From Perkinsus olseni (lineage: Eukaryota > Perkinsozoa > Perkinsida > Perkinsidae), in assembly GCA_013115135.1 (NCBI GenBank), contig JABANP010000663.1, positions 1 through 23,959 of the forward strand: a DNA stretch of 23,959 bases. Direction: 5' to 3'. Below are positions 17,291 through 23,959 of this stretch, piece after piece (positions within the stretch are counted from its first letter, which is position 1; every line of letters begins with the position of its first letter). Under the pieces are notes generated by a model. That model worked only from the letters and a program-made list of their open reading frames with translations, ran no database searches and was not told the origin of the DNA. The position numbers and the translations under genes were made by a program.

Positions 17291-17940
17291 CACTTTTATT
17301 TTCTCTTTTGTCGATGGAAATACTTTTGACGCTTCTCGGGATACTGCGTCTAGCAGGATCGACGAAGTTGAAGAACGTGGCCCAAATAGCTCCCTTCGAA
17401 TTTCAAGCGGCCGGCAGAACGGCATTTTACGGTGCACAAGGACGTTCACCGATTCTTTCAGTCTGATTCCTCAGACCCGAAACTAGCTCAGTCTTTGTAT
17501 GCATGCAAGCGGGATTACTCGTTGCCATGCCCAGAATTCCATAGTAGAGGACTAGCTGTCATACTAGTATCGCACAACTTTTCTATCGTCCTCAGCTCTC
17601 GACGGCACTGGTGCCTGTATCCCTCAAGTGTCCGGGGGACCATGCGGGCGCTATTCAGTAAACCTTTCGCTTCTGAGTAGAAATTCCAAAGAAAGGTGGG
17701 CGGAGCTTTGCAGGGTTAACTGGCCATGCGAGGCCCTCGCAGCGAGGGTGATGCGTCAATCCCGTGTGAAAGATCTTATTACCTGCTGCTTTTCAGACTG
17801 TTCAACGAACTTCACAGAGCCGGTAGTCGGATCTTTTTCCCCGTTAGCTTAGTCGTGGTCGATCGTAGTGCCCCGAAGATTGGACACACGTCCGCGACAA
17901 GATCTGCCGCGCTCCCGAGCTGTACAGGGGCCCTTGCAGC
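17291..17940. other. Intergenic region with one weak small ORF
   Basis: An ORF of 50 codons at 17314-17466 plus (MEILLTLLGILRLAGS start) has a hydrophobic N-terminus, but no further support; it may be an exon of another small secreted-type gene. The second 28-bp repeat copy is at 17658-17685. Nothing else is recognised. Confidence 0.3.
17658..17685 (+). repeat. 28-bp direct repeat, copy 2
   Basis: One mismatch to 15920-15947. Confidence 0.7.
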
Positions 17941-17953
17941 CTGCAAGGGGTGG

Positions 17954-17961
17954 GCGAAATC
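17954..17961 (+). repeat. Target-site duplication of the MITE (left copy)
   Basis: GCGAAATC, repeated exactly at 18268-18275. Confidence 0.9.
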
Positions 17962-18267
17962 CAGGGTGGCCCAAAAGTGGGAAGAATGGATCATTCTTCC
18001 CATTCCCGGGAATTTCCGGGAATTCCCGGGAATATAGCCGGGAAGAAAGAATGCATTCTTCCCCATTGAAACAAGCCCCCCAAATTTTTTCGCGCATATC
18101 CGCCCGTACTCGATGCTTCCTCAGGTCAAACCATTGGAATGAAGCACCTAAATACCCGGGAAGAATCTCAACCATTCTTCCAGGGAATATTGAGCATTCT
18201 TTCTTCCCGGGAATTTCCGGAATTCCCGGTAAGAAAGAATAGCATTCTTCCCCGCTGGGCCACCCTG
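17962..18267. mobile_element. 306-bp hAT-type MITE
   Basis: The element begins CAGGGTGGCCCA and ends TGGGCCACCCTG, a perfect 12-bp terminal inverted repeat continued imperfectly by GGGAAGAATG-type sequence. An exact 8-bp duplication (GCGAAATC) flanks it. CAGGG ends and 8-bp duplications are characteristic of hAT elements. The interior has CCCGGGAA/TTCCCGGG palindromes and several ATTCTT(T)/AAGAAT blocks, so the whole piece can fold into a long hairpin. It has no coding capacity. Confidence 0.9.
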
Positions 18268-18275
18268 GCGAAATC
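18268..18275 (+). repeat. Target-site duplication of the MITE (right copy)
   Basis: GCGAAATC. Confidence 0.9.
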
Positions 18276-18619
18276 CTCGCAGAGGGACTCCGCTCCGTTC
18301 CGGGCGGTAATTCGGAACTTCCGCTTTTCCGTTCCGTTCCGGTCGTATTTCCGCCATCATCCTCGGAGGCTCGTTATTTCGGTTTTCCGCACCGGAAAAC
18401 GGATTGCGTTTCCCATTTAACGGAATGCCGTTCCGAATGGGAAGTTCTGAATGCCAATTTTCGGATAGCTTTGTGCTGCAGACTGGAGGGTGCACCGGAC
18501 TCCACACAGTCGCAGCGCGACTTGCGCGCATACATGCTCGTGTTCGTGCCCGTGGTGGTCTCGCGCTGCCCTTATTTCACTCGACCATGCGTGCTATACG
18601 CAGCGACACATCATTTTGA

Positions 18620-18955
18620 CATGCGGTGATGTGGTGAATTATTAGTGACGGTGAATTACTCTTAATCGTGAGTAGTAATTTATCCTGTGAGAGTCGAAAT
18701 TTTTCTATGATGGAAATTCTATCTTGTGAGAATAGCATGCCATCACGGCATGTTGCCGCATGGCATCGCCAGTTGGATATGGCATCGAGTAGCGTTAACG
18801 CCTAATCAGTCACATAGGTCAAATTGTGACTAGTAGTTACAATGTGACCTACGTGGCCGTCACATAATAATATTATGATAATATGTGAGCAACATATCAG
18901 GTTACCTATGACTTGGCGTCATTAATGTGACGCATATTTTAATCCGATCACATCA
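18620..18955. repeat. Palindrome-rich AT-rich core of the hAT-like element
   Basis: Several inverted repeats overlap here. CACATAGGTCAAATTGTGAC pairs imperfectly with GTTACAATGTGACCTACGTG (about 18810-18853). TGATGTG near 18626 faces CACATCA near 18949-18955. GTGACG/CGTCAC motifs recur. It may be a further inserted MITE, but no clean ends or duplication were found. Confidence 0.45.
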
Positions 18956-19145
18956 TGCTCTCCTTGAAACCGAAACGGAACATTCCGGAATGCTAACGGA
19001 AAAATCCGCGGCAACCGGAATTTTCCGGTATACATAACGGAAAATCAGGGCGGAATGGGTTTTCGAAACGGAATTTCCGCCCCGCCAGACGGAACGTACT
19101 CCGCCACCCGGAACGGAAACGGAACGGAAGTTGCCCACCCTGCAA

Positions 19146-19676
19146 GTTGCAGGTTCTTTTTCCCCAAGTATCTCTTGAGTCATTGTCTTGCTTCTGCATT
19201 TCAGTCGAGAGGTCAACTTTGATGCGTTCAGCAGAAAAAATTTAGAGGACTGGTCAAATACCTGCGGAGCCTACTGGAGTTGTGGCTAAAGCTTTGCTGA
19301 TTCACGTTTCTGACTGAACTTCTCGTTGTCTTGGTGTCACGCATCGCGTGTGCTACCGCAACACCGGATGATGGTTTTCCTAGGATGATACTGGTGTGTC
19401 CTCTACATCATAACATATATCCTCAGTGCTGCCTGCCTCATCGAGTCGCCCCTCGAGAACTTCCGTTCCAGGCTTCCAACAAAGCTGCGCAATACGTGCG
19501 GTGGGTCAGGGGACTGAAGCATGCCTTTTCCTTGCCTCTAAGCCACAAACCTCTGCCGCTTCAACTGATCAGATCCGACTCATTCCTTTTTGGAGTTGCT
19601 TGTTTTTCGGCTTAATCTTTCGCATTAAGTGACAGTGTCACTGTGGCACGTCTCTCTCCATCACAATGTTTAGGCG
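19146..19676. other. Intergenic region, no supported gene
   Basis: An open frame of 94 codons at 19331-19615 plus has no motif and unremarkable composition. Nothing else is recognised. It lies 3' of the minus-strand gene at 19677-20230. Confidence 0.3.
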
Positions 19677-20230
19677 TTATGCAGCTTGCACTCGCCTTAG
19701 AGATCGAAAAATTCGCATTTGTTCTTTCAACAATAAGCCTCTGAAGCCACCTGTCTTACGTAAGTGCAGCGGTTCTTCTGTTCTAGCGAAGACCGGAGAA
19801 TAAGTGGAACTCACCTTTGCCAACTTACCTTGGATATCCTCGTCAGTGGCAGCAAGAGAGAATGAGTGAGCCGCAGGATTGCGGCTCTTTACTAAGCTGG
19901 CTACATCTCGCGAAATAACTTGCTTCGCTGCCTTCAATTTGCCGTTGAAATCGGTAACCATGTCAAAGACAGCAAGGGGAATTACGTCCTGCCCAATACG
20001 GCCCTGGGACCAGCCGCAGCTCTAAGCCTCACGTTAGGTCCATTGTGTCCTGCCTCTTTCGCCTGAAACCTCTTCAGCTTCGGCAGCATCATATCGTTCC
20101 AAGCGGTGACACAGTCTTGACCACACGACTCCTGCAGCCGGTACTGCACTTGTCCACTGAACTCAGGAAGGTCGTAACTTCGAGTAATAGACGCAGCTAT
20201 AGCGATGAGAAAAAGAAGATTCGCGACCAT
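19677..20230 (-). CDS. Three-exon gene for a small secreted protein (about 143 aa)
   Basis: ATG at 20228-20230 begins MVANLLFLIAIAASITRS, a clear signal-peptide-like segment, followed by a mature region with two cysteines (SCGQDCVTAWNDMM). Exons inferred are 20230-20033 (66 codons), 19988-19829 and 19750-19677. Intron 1 is 44 nt (GTGAGG...GGGCAG) and intron 2 is 78 nt (GTAAGT...AGACAG). Both have canonical borders and the frame stays open across both junctions to TAA at 19677-19679. Without splicing intron 1 a stop follows within 16 codons. The C-terminus is basic (KEQMRIFRSLRRVQ). No family is recognised. FB2 is inserted 92 bp upstream of the start codon, so it may have changed the promoter. 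Confidence 0.65.
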
Positions 20231-20313
20231 CGTTGGTACGAACTTGGCTGGGAGAAAGCATAAAGGTGAGTAGCTCGAGCCCTGCTAGAACCTCAACAAA
20301 AATCCTTGCAGGG

Positions 20314-20322
20314 CTGCGGTAA
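20314..20322 (+). repeat. Target-site duplication of FB2 (left copy)
   Basis: CTGCGGTAA, repeated exactly at 21335-21343. One more G on the left of each copy also matches, so the true length is 9 or 10 depending on where the element ends. Confidence 0.85.
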
Positions 20323-20337
20323 GGGTGAGTATCATAT

Positions 20338-20655
20338 CGTACAGTGTCAACTGGTACAGGACTCAGCTGGTGCGCAGCTAAAGTGGTACAAGAATAATCC
20401 GTACAAACGACTTTCATCTTGTGACATATGGTACAGTTGCAACTCGTACAGTGTCAACTGGTTCAGTTGCGACTCATTTTGTGTCTTATGGTGCAGTGTC
20501 AGTTCATCTTGTTGCAGTCAGTACAGTGTCATTTCGTACAGTGTTGAACCGTACAGTTGCTGCAGGTACAGTGTCGTTCAGTACAGTTGCCGCACGTACA
20601 GTCTCGTTCAGTACAGTTGCAACCGATACAGTGTTGGTTAGTAAATTCAACATGT
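20338..20655 (+). repeat. FB2 left arm, 15-bp tandem repeats
   Basis: About 20 units, best preserved between 20440 and 20640 (CGTACAGTGTTGAAC, CGTACAGTTGCTGCA, GGTACAGTGTCGTTC, AGTACAGTTGCCGCA). GTGTC and GTTGC variants tend to alternate. Confidence 0.85.
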
Positions 20656-20789
20656 ACAATGCGAAGTAACTTCAGAGAAAATGACTAGACACGATGCGTA
20701 CACAGTTTTTTGAAATGCGGAATGAAAAATTATTCCCATCAGGCGGAGCGTTGCTGCCATTTACTGAGCTGTGAATTTCGCTGGCGGAA

Positions 20790-20875
20790 ACGAGAGATTC
20801 GGTGAGGCAAAGTGTTCGCGCGGACGGGGGGCCTGCTAACAAGCGGTACTCCCAGGTTCAATTCGCGGATGCTCT
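20790..20875 (+). promoter_or_regulatory. FB2 tRNA-like segment with B-box similarity
   Basis: GGTTCAATTCG (20855-20865) resembles the Pol III B-box, and CGGTGAGGCA (20800-20809) resembles the A-box/D-arm of class II tRNAs. Stems do not form a proper tRNA. FB3 keeps a better B-box (GGTTCGATCC). Confidence 0.35.
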
Positions 20876-20942
20876 AAAGTTGGTTGTCCGATGTCGACGG
20901 TGGACGCGGCAGGGGCAGTGGCGCGCGTTCTGCGCGCACCAT

Positions 20943-20989
20943 AATTTTTAGTATATTTTGCGCCGCGGCGCAAAAATATACTAAAAATT
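20943..20989. repeat. FB2 central palindrome
   Basis: AT-rich arms (AATTTTTAGTATATTTT and its complement) meet at GCGCCGCGGCGC. As in FB1 the left arm lacks one T. A second small hairpin (GCGCGC TTCT-type) lies just before it at about 20922-20938. Confidence 0.9.
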
Positions 20990-21004
20990 GGCGGGGTTGT
21001 ACGA

Positions 21005-21320
21005 GATCGTGGGTGTACGAGAGTAGGGTGTATGGTTTAGCACTGTATGAGGTGAAACTGTACGATTTGGCACTGTACGAGGTGAAACTGTACTATATGA
21101 CACTGCACTATGTGAAACTGCACGAGCGGACACTGTACGATATGACACTGTACTGGTGGACACTGTAAGATTCGACACTGTACGGAATGATACTGTACTG
21201 AGTGCAACAAGACGAAATGACAATGTACGAAGCGAAACTGTACGATTGGAAACTGTATGAGGTGAAACTGTACGAATTTGTGGTACACGAGCAGAGTTTC
21301 TACGAGTTGCAACTGTACGA
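21005..21320 (-). repeat. FB2 right arm, inverted 15-bp tandem repeats
   Basis: About 20 blocks of the form CTGTACGAGGTGAAA, CTGTACGATATGACA, CTGTACTGGTGGACA; on the opposite strand they carry the CGTACAG core of the left arm. Confidence 0.85.
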
Positions 21321-21334
21321 TATGATCCTCACCG

Positions 21335-21343
21335 CTGCGGTAA
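21335..21343 (+). repeat. Target-site duplication of FB2 (right copy)
   Basis: CTGCGGTAA. Confidence 0.85.
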
Positions 21344-21921
21344 TACCATGACCAGGATGGTTTTTAACTGGGCTATTGGACATTTTGAAAACAGATCAGA
21401 CGCTGAGACAGCACAGAGGACGAGCATTAATTCTGTGTTATCCAGCAATATCGTGACTACCTCTTGATCCATCGGTGATAAATAAATGTCTTCTGTCGGT
21501 AATAGGATAAAGATTCCACCTTCGATGATCTCCTCGGTGAGGTTAGACTTTCTTCAACCTCGATCGGTTGGAACTGATAATATGATAATCTCCGAGTTGA
21601 TGTCGCGACTCGGATGGTGGGGAGAACACTTGAGAAGGTCCCTTTTCACTAGTGACATGCAATAGCTACTGGAGAGGCCAGGAAAGATTACCTGCCCGGC
21701 ACTACCGGACGGGCATGCCAACGCAAGTGGAGTGAGAATATGCCTCAGATGGAGCAGTTTTGCCTCGTATTAGCATCGACCTAGGGCGCTTGAGGTCTGC
21801 TTGGGTTGCCTAGCGGCTTCGCTATAACTTTAGCGTGGAGAAGAACTTGTCAAAACGCCTACTATCGGAAGGACTCGATCTTCAGTGCAGGTTCATCTTA
21901 GTACGAAAAGGAGCTACAAGC
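21344..21921. other. Unique sequence between FB2 and FB3, no supported gene
   Basis: No convincing ORF. A short stretch at about 21893-21911 (CATCTTAGTACGAAAAGGA) resembles the universally conserved sarcin-ricin loop of large-subunit rRNA, but the rest does not visibly continue an rRNA. CCCGGCACTACCGGACGGG near 21693 could form a small hairpin. Confidence 0.3.
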
Positions 21922-21936
21922 CGTGAGTATCATATC

Positions 21937-22255
21937 GTACAGTGTCAACTGGTACAGGTCTCAGCTGGTGCGCAGCTAAAGTGGTACAAGAATAATCCGT
22001 ACAACCGACTTTCATCTTGTGACATATGGTACAGTCGCAACTCGTACAGTGTCAACTGGTTCAGTTGCAACTCATTTTGTGTCTTATGGTGCAGTGTCAG
22101 TTCATCTTGTTGCAGTCAGTACAGTGTCATTTCGTACAGTGTCGAACCGTACAGTTGCTGCAGGTACAGTGTCGTTCAGTACAGTTGCTGCACGTGCAGT
22201 CTCGTTCAGTACAGTCGAAACCGATACAGTGTTGGTTAGTAAATTCTACATGTAC
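21937..22255 (+). repeat. FB3 left arm, 15-bp tandem repeats
   Basis: Nearly the same array as the FB2 left arm, with scattered substitutions only. Confidence 0.85.
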
Positions 22256-22389
22256 AATGCGAAGTAACTTCAGGGAAAATGACTAGACACGATGCGTACA
22301 CATTTTCTTGAAATGCGGAATGAAAAACGATTCCCATCAGGCGGAGCGTTGCTGCCATTTACTGAGCTGTGAATTTCGCAGGCGGGAAC

Positions 22390-22475
22390 GAGAGTTTCGG
22401 TGAGGCGAAGTGTTCGCGCGGACGGGGGGCCTGCTGGCAAGCGGTACTCCCAGGTTCGATCCGCGGATGGTCCAA
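22390..22475 (+). promoter_or_regulatory. FB3 tRNA-like segment with B-box similarity
   Basis: GGTTCGATCC (22453-22462) is a good B-box core; CGGTGAGGCG (22398-22407) resembles the D-arm/A-box of tRNA-Leu or tRNA-Ser. No full tRNA fold. Confidence 0.4.
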
Positions 22476-22609
22476 AATTGGTTGTCGATGTCGGCGGTGA
22501 ACGCGGCAGGGCCAGTGGCGCAAAATATACTAAAAAATTGGCGGGGTTGTACGAGATCGTGGGTGTACGAGACTCTCGTACACCCACGAGACTCTCGTAA
22601 CGAGAGTGA

Positions 22610-22905
22610 GGTGTGCGGTTTAACACTGTATGAGGTGAAACTGTACGATTTGGCACTGTACGAGATGAAACTGTACTATATGACACTGTACTATGTGAAA
22701 CTGCACGAGCGGACACTGTACGATATGACACTGTACTGGTGGACACTGTAAGATTGGACACTGTACGGAATGATACTGTACTGAGTGCAACAAGACGAAA
22801 TGACAATGTACGAAGCGAAACTGTACGACTGGAAACTGTATGAGGTGAAACTGTACGAATTTGTGGTACACGAGCAGAGTTTCTACGAGTTGCAACTGTA
22901 CGATA
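22610..22905 (-). repeat. FB3 right arm, inverted 15-bp tandem repeats
   Basis: Close copy of the FB2 right arm (CTGTACGAGATGAAA, CTGTACTATATGACA and similar). Confidence 0.85.
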
Positions 22906-22917
22906 TGATCCTCACCG

Positions 22918-23541
22918 ATCAAAAGACCTTGCACCTCTCTCTGCCGCATGTCGATAATTCATCTTAGGTCGATCATCATTAGTCCATGGCACACTAACAA
23001 TCGGCCTTCCAAGCACGGCTCCACCATCATAACACCATTGCCTTTGTAGGGCTTCCCACAGCGGCTTGGTGTCTGGTGAGACTCCTTTGTCATCATCCGT
23101 GTCGTTAAGAGTGTCAATATCATCTTCAGCTGACCCGCTAGGTGTGCCGTCATGACACTTCTTAATCTGTAGTTGCCCGCGTTGCCCGCGTTGGCAATTT
23201 TCAATTGGGTCACCTTTCTGTGGGAGTAAAGAACCAACTTGTCGCTGTTGTGAACCTCGAGAACTATCACCTTTTTGTTGTGGGGGTCGTGAACCCTTAA
23301 TCTCCTTATTATCCTTATTAGAGTCCCTGTCCACGCGTTCATCGTCCTGGGGCCCAGCAAAGCATACCATCTTGGTGAAATCACCGGTCTCCTTAGACGA
23401 TCCTTGATCAGGGAATCCTGCCCAATACCACGGAGATATCGGATCCTCGAACTTCTCCACTGTTATTAGACCCTTGTCGATCCTCTGGGTTCCATCCTCT
23501 TCCACCAACTGATTAATAATGTGCACCTGATAATTCACCAT
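22918..23541 (-). pseudogene. Retroelement polyprotein fragment after the protease, truncated by FB3
   Basis: A frame of about 208 residues starts at an ATG whose first bases overlap the stop of the protease frame (ATGGTGA). It begins with an ordered stretch (VNYQVHIINQLVEEDG, DPISPWYWAGFPDQG), then a low-complexity hydrophilic part (GDSSRGSQQRQVGSLLPQKGD) and an acidic part (EDDIDTLNDTDDDKG). It stops where FB3 begins (SFDR then TGA within FB3). It is likely the linker between protease and RT of a Ty3/Gypsy- or Pao-like element; no RT motif is reached. The frame change to the upstream protease could be a mutation or translational coupling/frameshift. Confidence 0.5.
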
Positions 23542-23930
23542 AATTTCATTGGTTGGGTGTTCCCAGCCAGGCTGGGCCAGCCTTGAAATATCTCCTCGGG
23601 GAAGTACTCAACCTTATCGGAAAACTTCACTCTCCCCTTAACCTTAGTATCCTCCACAGGTGCCACGTTGGTGTGGATGCGAGTTCCCTTAGAAGTAACA
23701 TGGATTGACGTCTTCAACTTAGCCAATGTTGGACATCCGAGTAGCAGCGGAACAGTTAAACAGTCATCCGTGAATATAAACTGATCCTTAATAGAAATAT
23801 TAGGGGTAGCAACTCGTAAAGTAACCGCTCCAAATATCTTCAATCTACCTCCATCTGCTACACTTATGGAAGGGGTAACCGTAGTATCAATATCACCATC
23901 TACGCCCAAATCCTCCAGAGTAGATAAGGT
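23535..23930 (-). pseudogene. Retropepsin-like domain, N-terminus cut by FB4
   Basis: The minus-strand frame reads LSTLEDLGVDGDIDTTVTPS, then ISVADGGRLKIFGAVTLRV and VPLLLGCPTLAKLKTSIHV. The pattern VADG, G-x-V-x-L-x-V and hydrophobic-LG matches the flap and C-terminal half of retroelement aspartic proteases. The catalytic D-S/T-G-A part should lie just upstream but FB4 begins there (23931), so it is outside the window or lost. The ending WPSLAGNTQPMKLW is at 23535. Element class cannot be fixed from this piece. Confidence 0.6.
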
Positions 23931-23959
23931 CGGTGAGGATCATATCGTACAGTTGCCAC
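23931..23959. mobile_element. FB4: end of another foldback-like element
   Basis: CGGTGAGGATCATATCGTAC followed by AGTTGC matches the right-end version of FB2/FB3 (GGTGAGGATC, AGTTGC) and not their left-end version (GTGAGTATC, AGTGTC). FB4 is therefore in inverted orientation relative to FB2/FB3. The rest lies beyond the window. Confidence 0.8.

Larger units (their letters stand above)
17941..19145. mobile_element. Degenerate hAT-like non-autonomous element
   Basis: The ends form an imperfect inverted repeat: CTGCAAGGGGTGGGCGAAAT on the left, TTGCAGGGTGGGCAACTTCC read inward from the right. Subterminal regions on both sides are filled with CCGTTCCG/CGGAACGG motifs in inverted orientation. Outside are CTTGCAGC (17933-17940) and GTTGCAGG (19146-19153), which agree at 6 of 8 positions and may be an eroded 8-bp target duplication as made by hAT transposases. 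No transposase is encoded. The left terminus is interrupted by the younger MITE at 17962-18267. Confidence 0.6.
20323..21334. mobile_element. FB2: foldback-like element with 15-bp repeat arms
   Basis: The 1012-bp element begins GGGTGAGTATCATATCGTAC and ends, read inward from the right, CGGTGAGGATCATATCGTAC, an 18/20 inverted match. The left arm (about 20338-20655) repeats a 15-bp unit such as CGTACAGTGTCAACT or AGTACAGTTGCCGCA; the right arm (about 21000-21320) is its inverted partner (CTGTACGAGGTGAAA). The core has a tRNA-like segment and a palindrome centred on GCCGCGGC. CTGCGGTAA is duplicated outside. The same architecture as FB1 with a related unit (both share TCGTACA) shows they are one broad family. 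No transposase is present. Long open frames in the arms come from the period-15 repeat and are not genes. Confidence 0.85.
21922..22917. mobile_element. FB3: foldback-like element, rearranged copy
   Basis: FB3 follows FB2 closely over both arms and the core. It starts CGTGAGTATCATATCGTACA and ends GATATGATCCTCACCG. Two differences stand out. The left half of the palindrome is missing: AGTGGCGC is joined directly to AAAATATACTAAAAA, a loss of about 48 bp between two GGCGC copies. A short extra palindrome (ACTCTCGTACACCCACGAGA) lies at about 22571-22600. The left flank (GCTACAAGC) and right flank (ATCAAAAGA) show no target duplication, so the copy may be a recombinant of two insertions. The right end lies against a broken retroelement frame. 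Confidence 0.8.

Noticed and set aside
20338..20655. CRISPR-like array
   Set aside because: Units are contiguous degenerate 15-mers without unique spacers, with inverted partner array; eukaryotic context.
20306..20669. Open frames of 80-110 codons through the FB arms (also 21037-21312, 21835-22267, 22270-22949)
   Set aside because: They exist only because the 15-bp repeats are a multiple of three; amino-acid content mirrors the repeat and several frames are open at once.

Overview
The window looks like nuclear DNA of a eukaryote. It is dominated by nested mobile elements and carries a few small intron-containing genes. No bacterial operon, RNA operon or CRISPR array is present. The short inferred introns (44-142 nt, GT...AG), the small secreted-type proteins, and a BEL/Pao element beside a tyrosine-recombinase retroelement suggest a unicellular eukaryote. 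A Perkinsus-like alveolate is my guess from general impression only; no marker gene here proves it.

Region 1 (about 475-14190, minus strand) is one old, frameshifted DIRS/Ngaro-type retroelement. Read on the minus strand it runs: acidic/basic gag-like ORF, glycine-rich basic tail, pre-RT region, reverse transcriptase, RNase H, tyrosine recombinase. Two later insertions split it. The first is a complete BEL/Pao LTR retrotransposon (4378-11791), with two identical 199-bp LTRs, a CTCG target duplication and a polyprotein of about 2000 residues: gag, three zinc knuckles, aspartic protease, RT, RNase H, integrase. The second is a 958-bp foldback element (FB1, 2715-3672) inside the RT, flanked by an 8-bp duplication.

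Region 2 (14191-17940) holds hairpin-rich non-coding DNA, then two candidate small secreted-protein genes on the plus strand (16095-16637 and 16716-17290). Region 3 (17941-19145) is a degenerate hAT-like element with a 306-bp hAT-type MITE in its left end; the MITE has a perfect 8-bp target duplication. Region 4 (19677-20230, minus) is a well-supported three-exon gene for a secreted protein of about 143 residues.

Region 5 (20323-23959) holds two more foldback elements (FB2, FB3), the tip of a fourth (FB4), and between FB3 and FB4 a piece of another retroelement with a retropepsin-like domain.

The most unusual content is the foldback family. Each full copy has inverted arms built from degenerate 15-bp repeats containing a TCGTACA-type core. 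Each has a tRNA-like sequence with Pol III B-box (and, in FB1, A-box) similarity. FB1 and FB2 also have a long near-perfect palindrome centred on GCCGCGGC. FB1 and FB2 have 8- and 9-bp target duplications, so they behave as non-autonomous transposons, perhaps Mutator/Foldback-related. I know of no described family with this combination.
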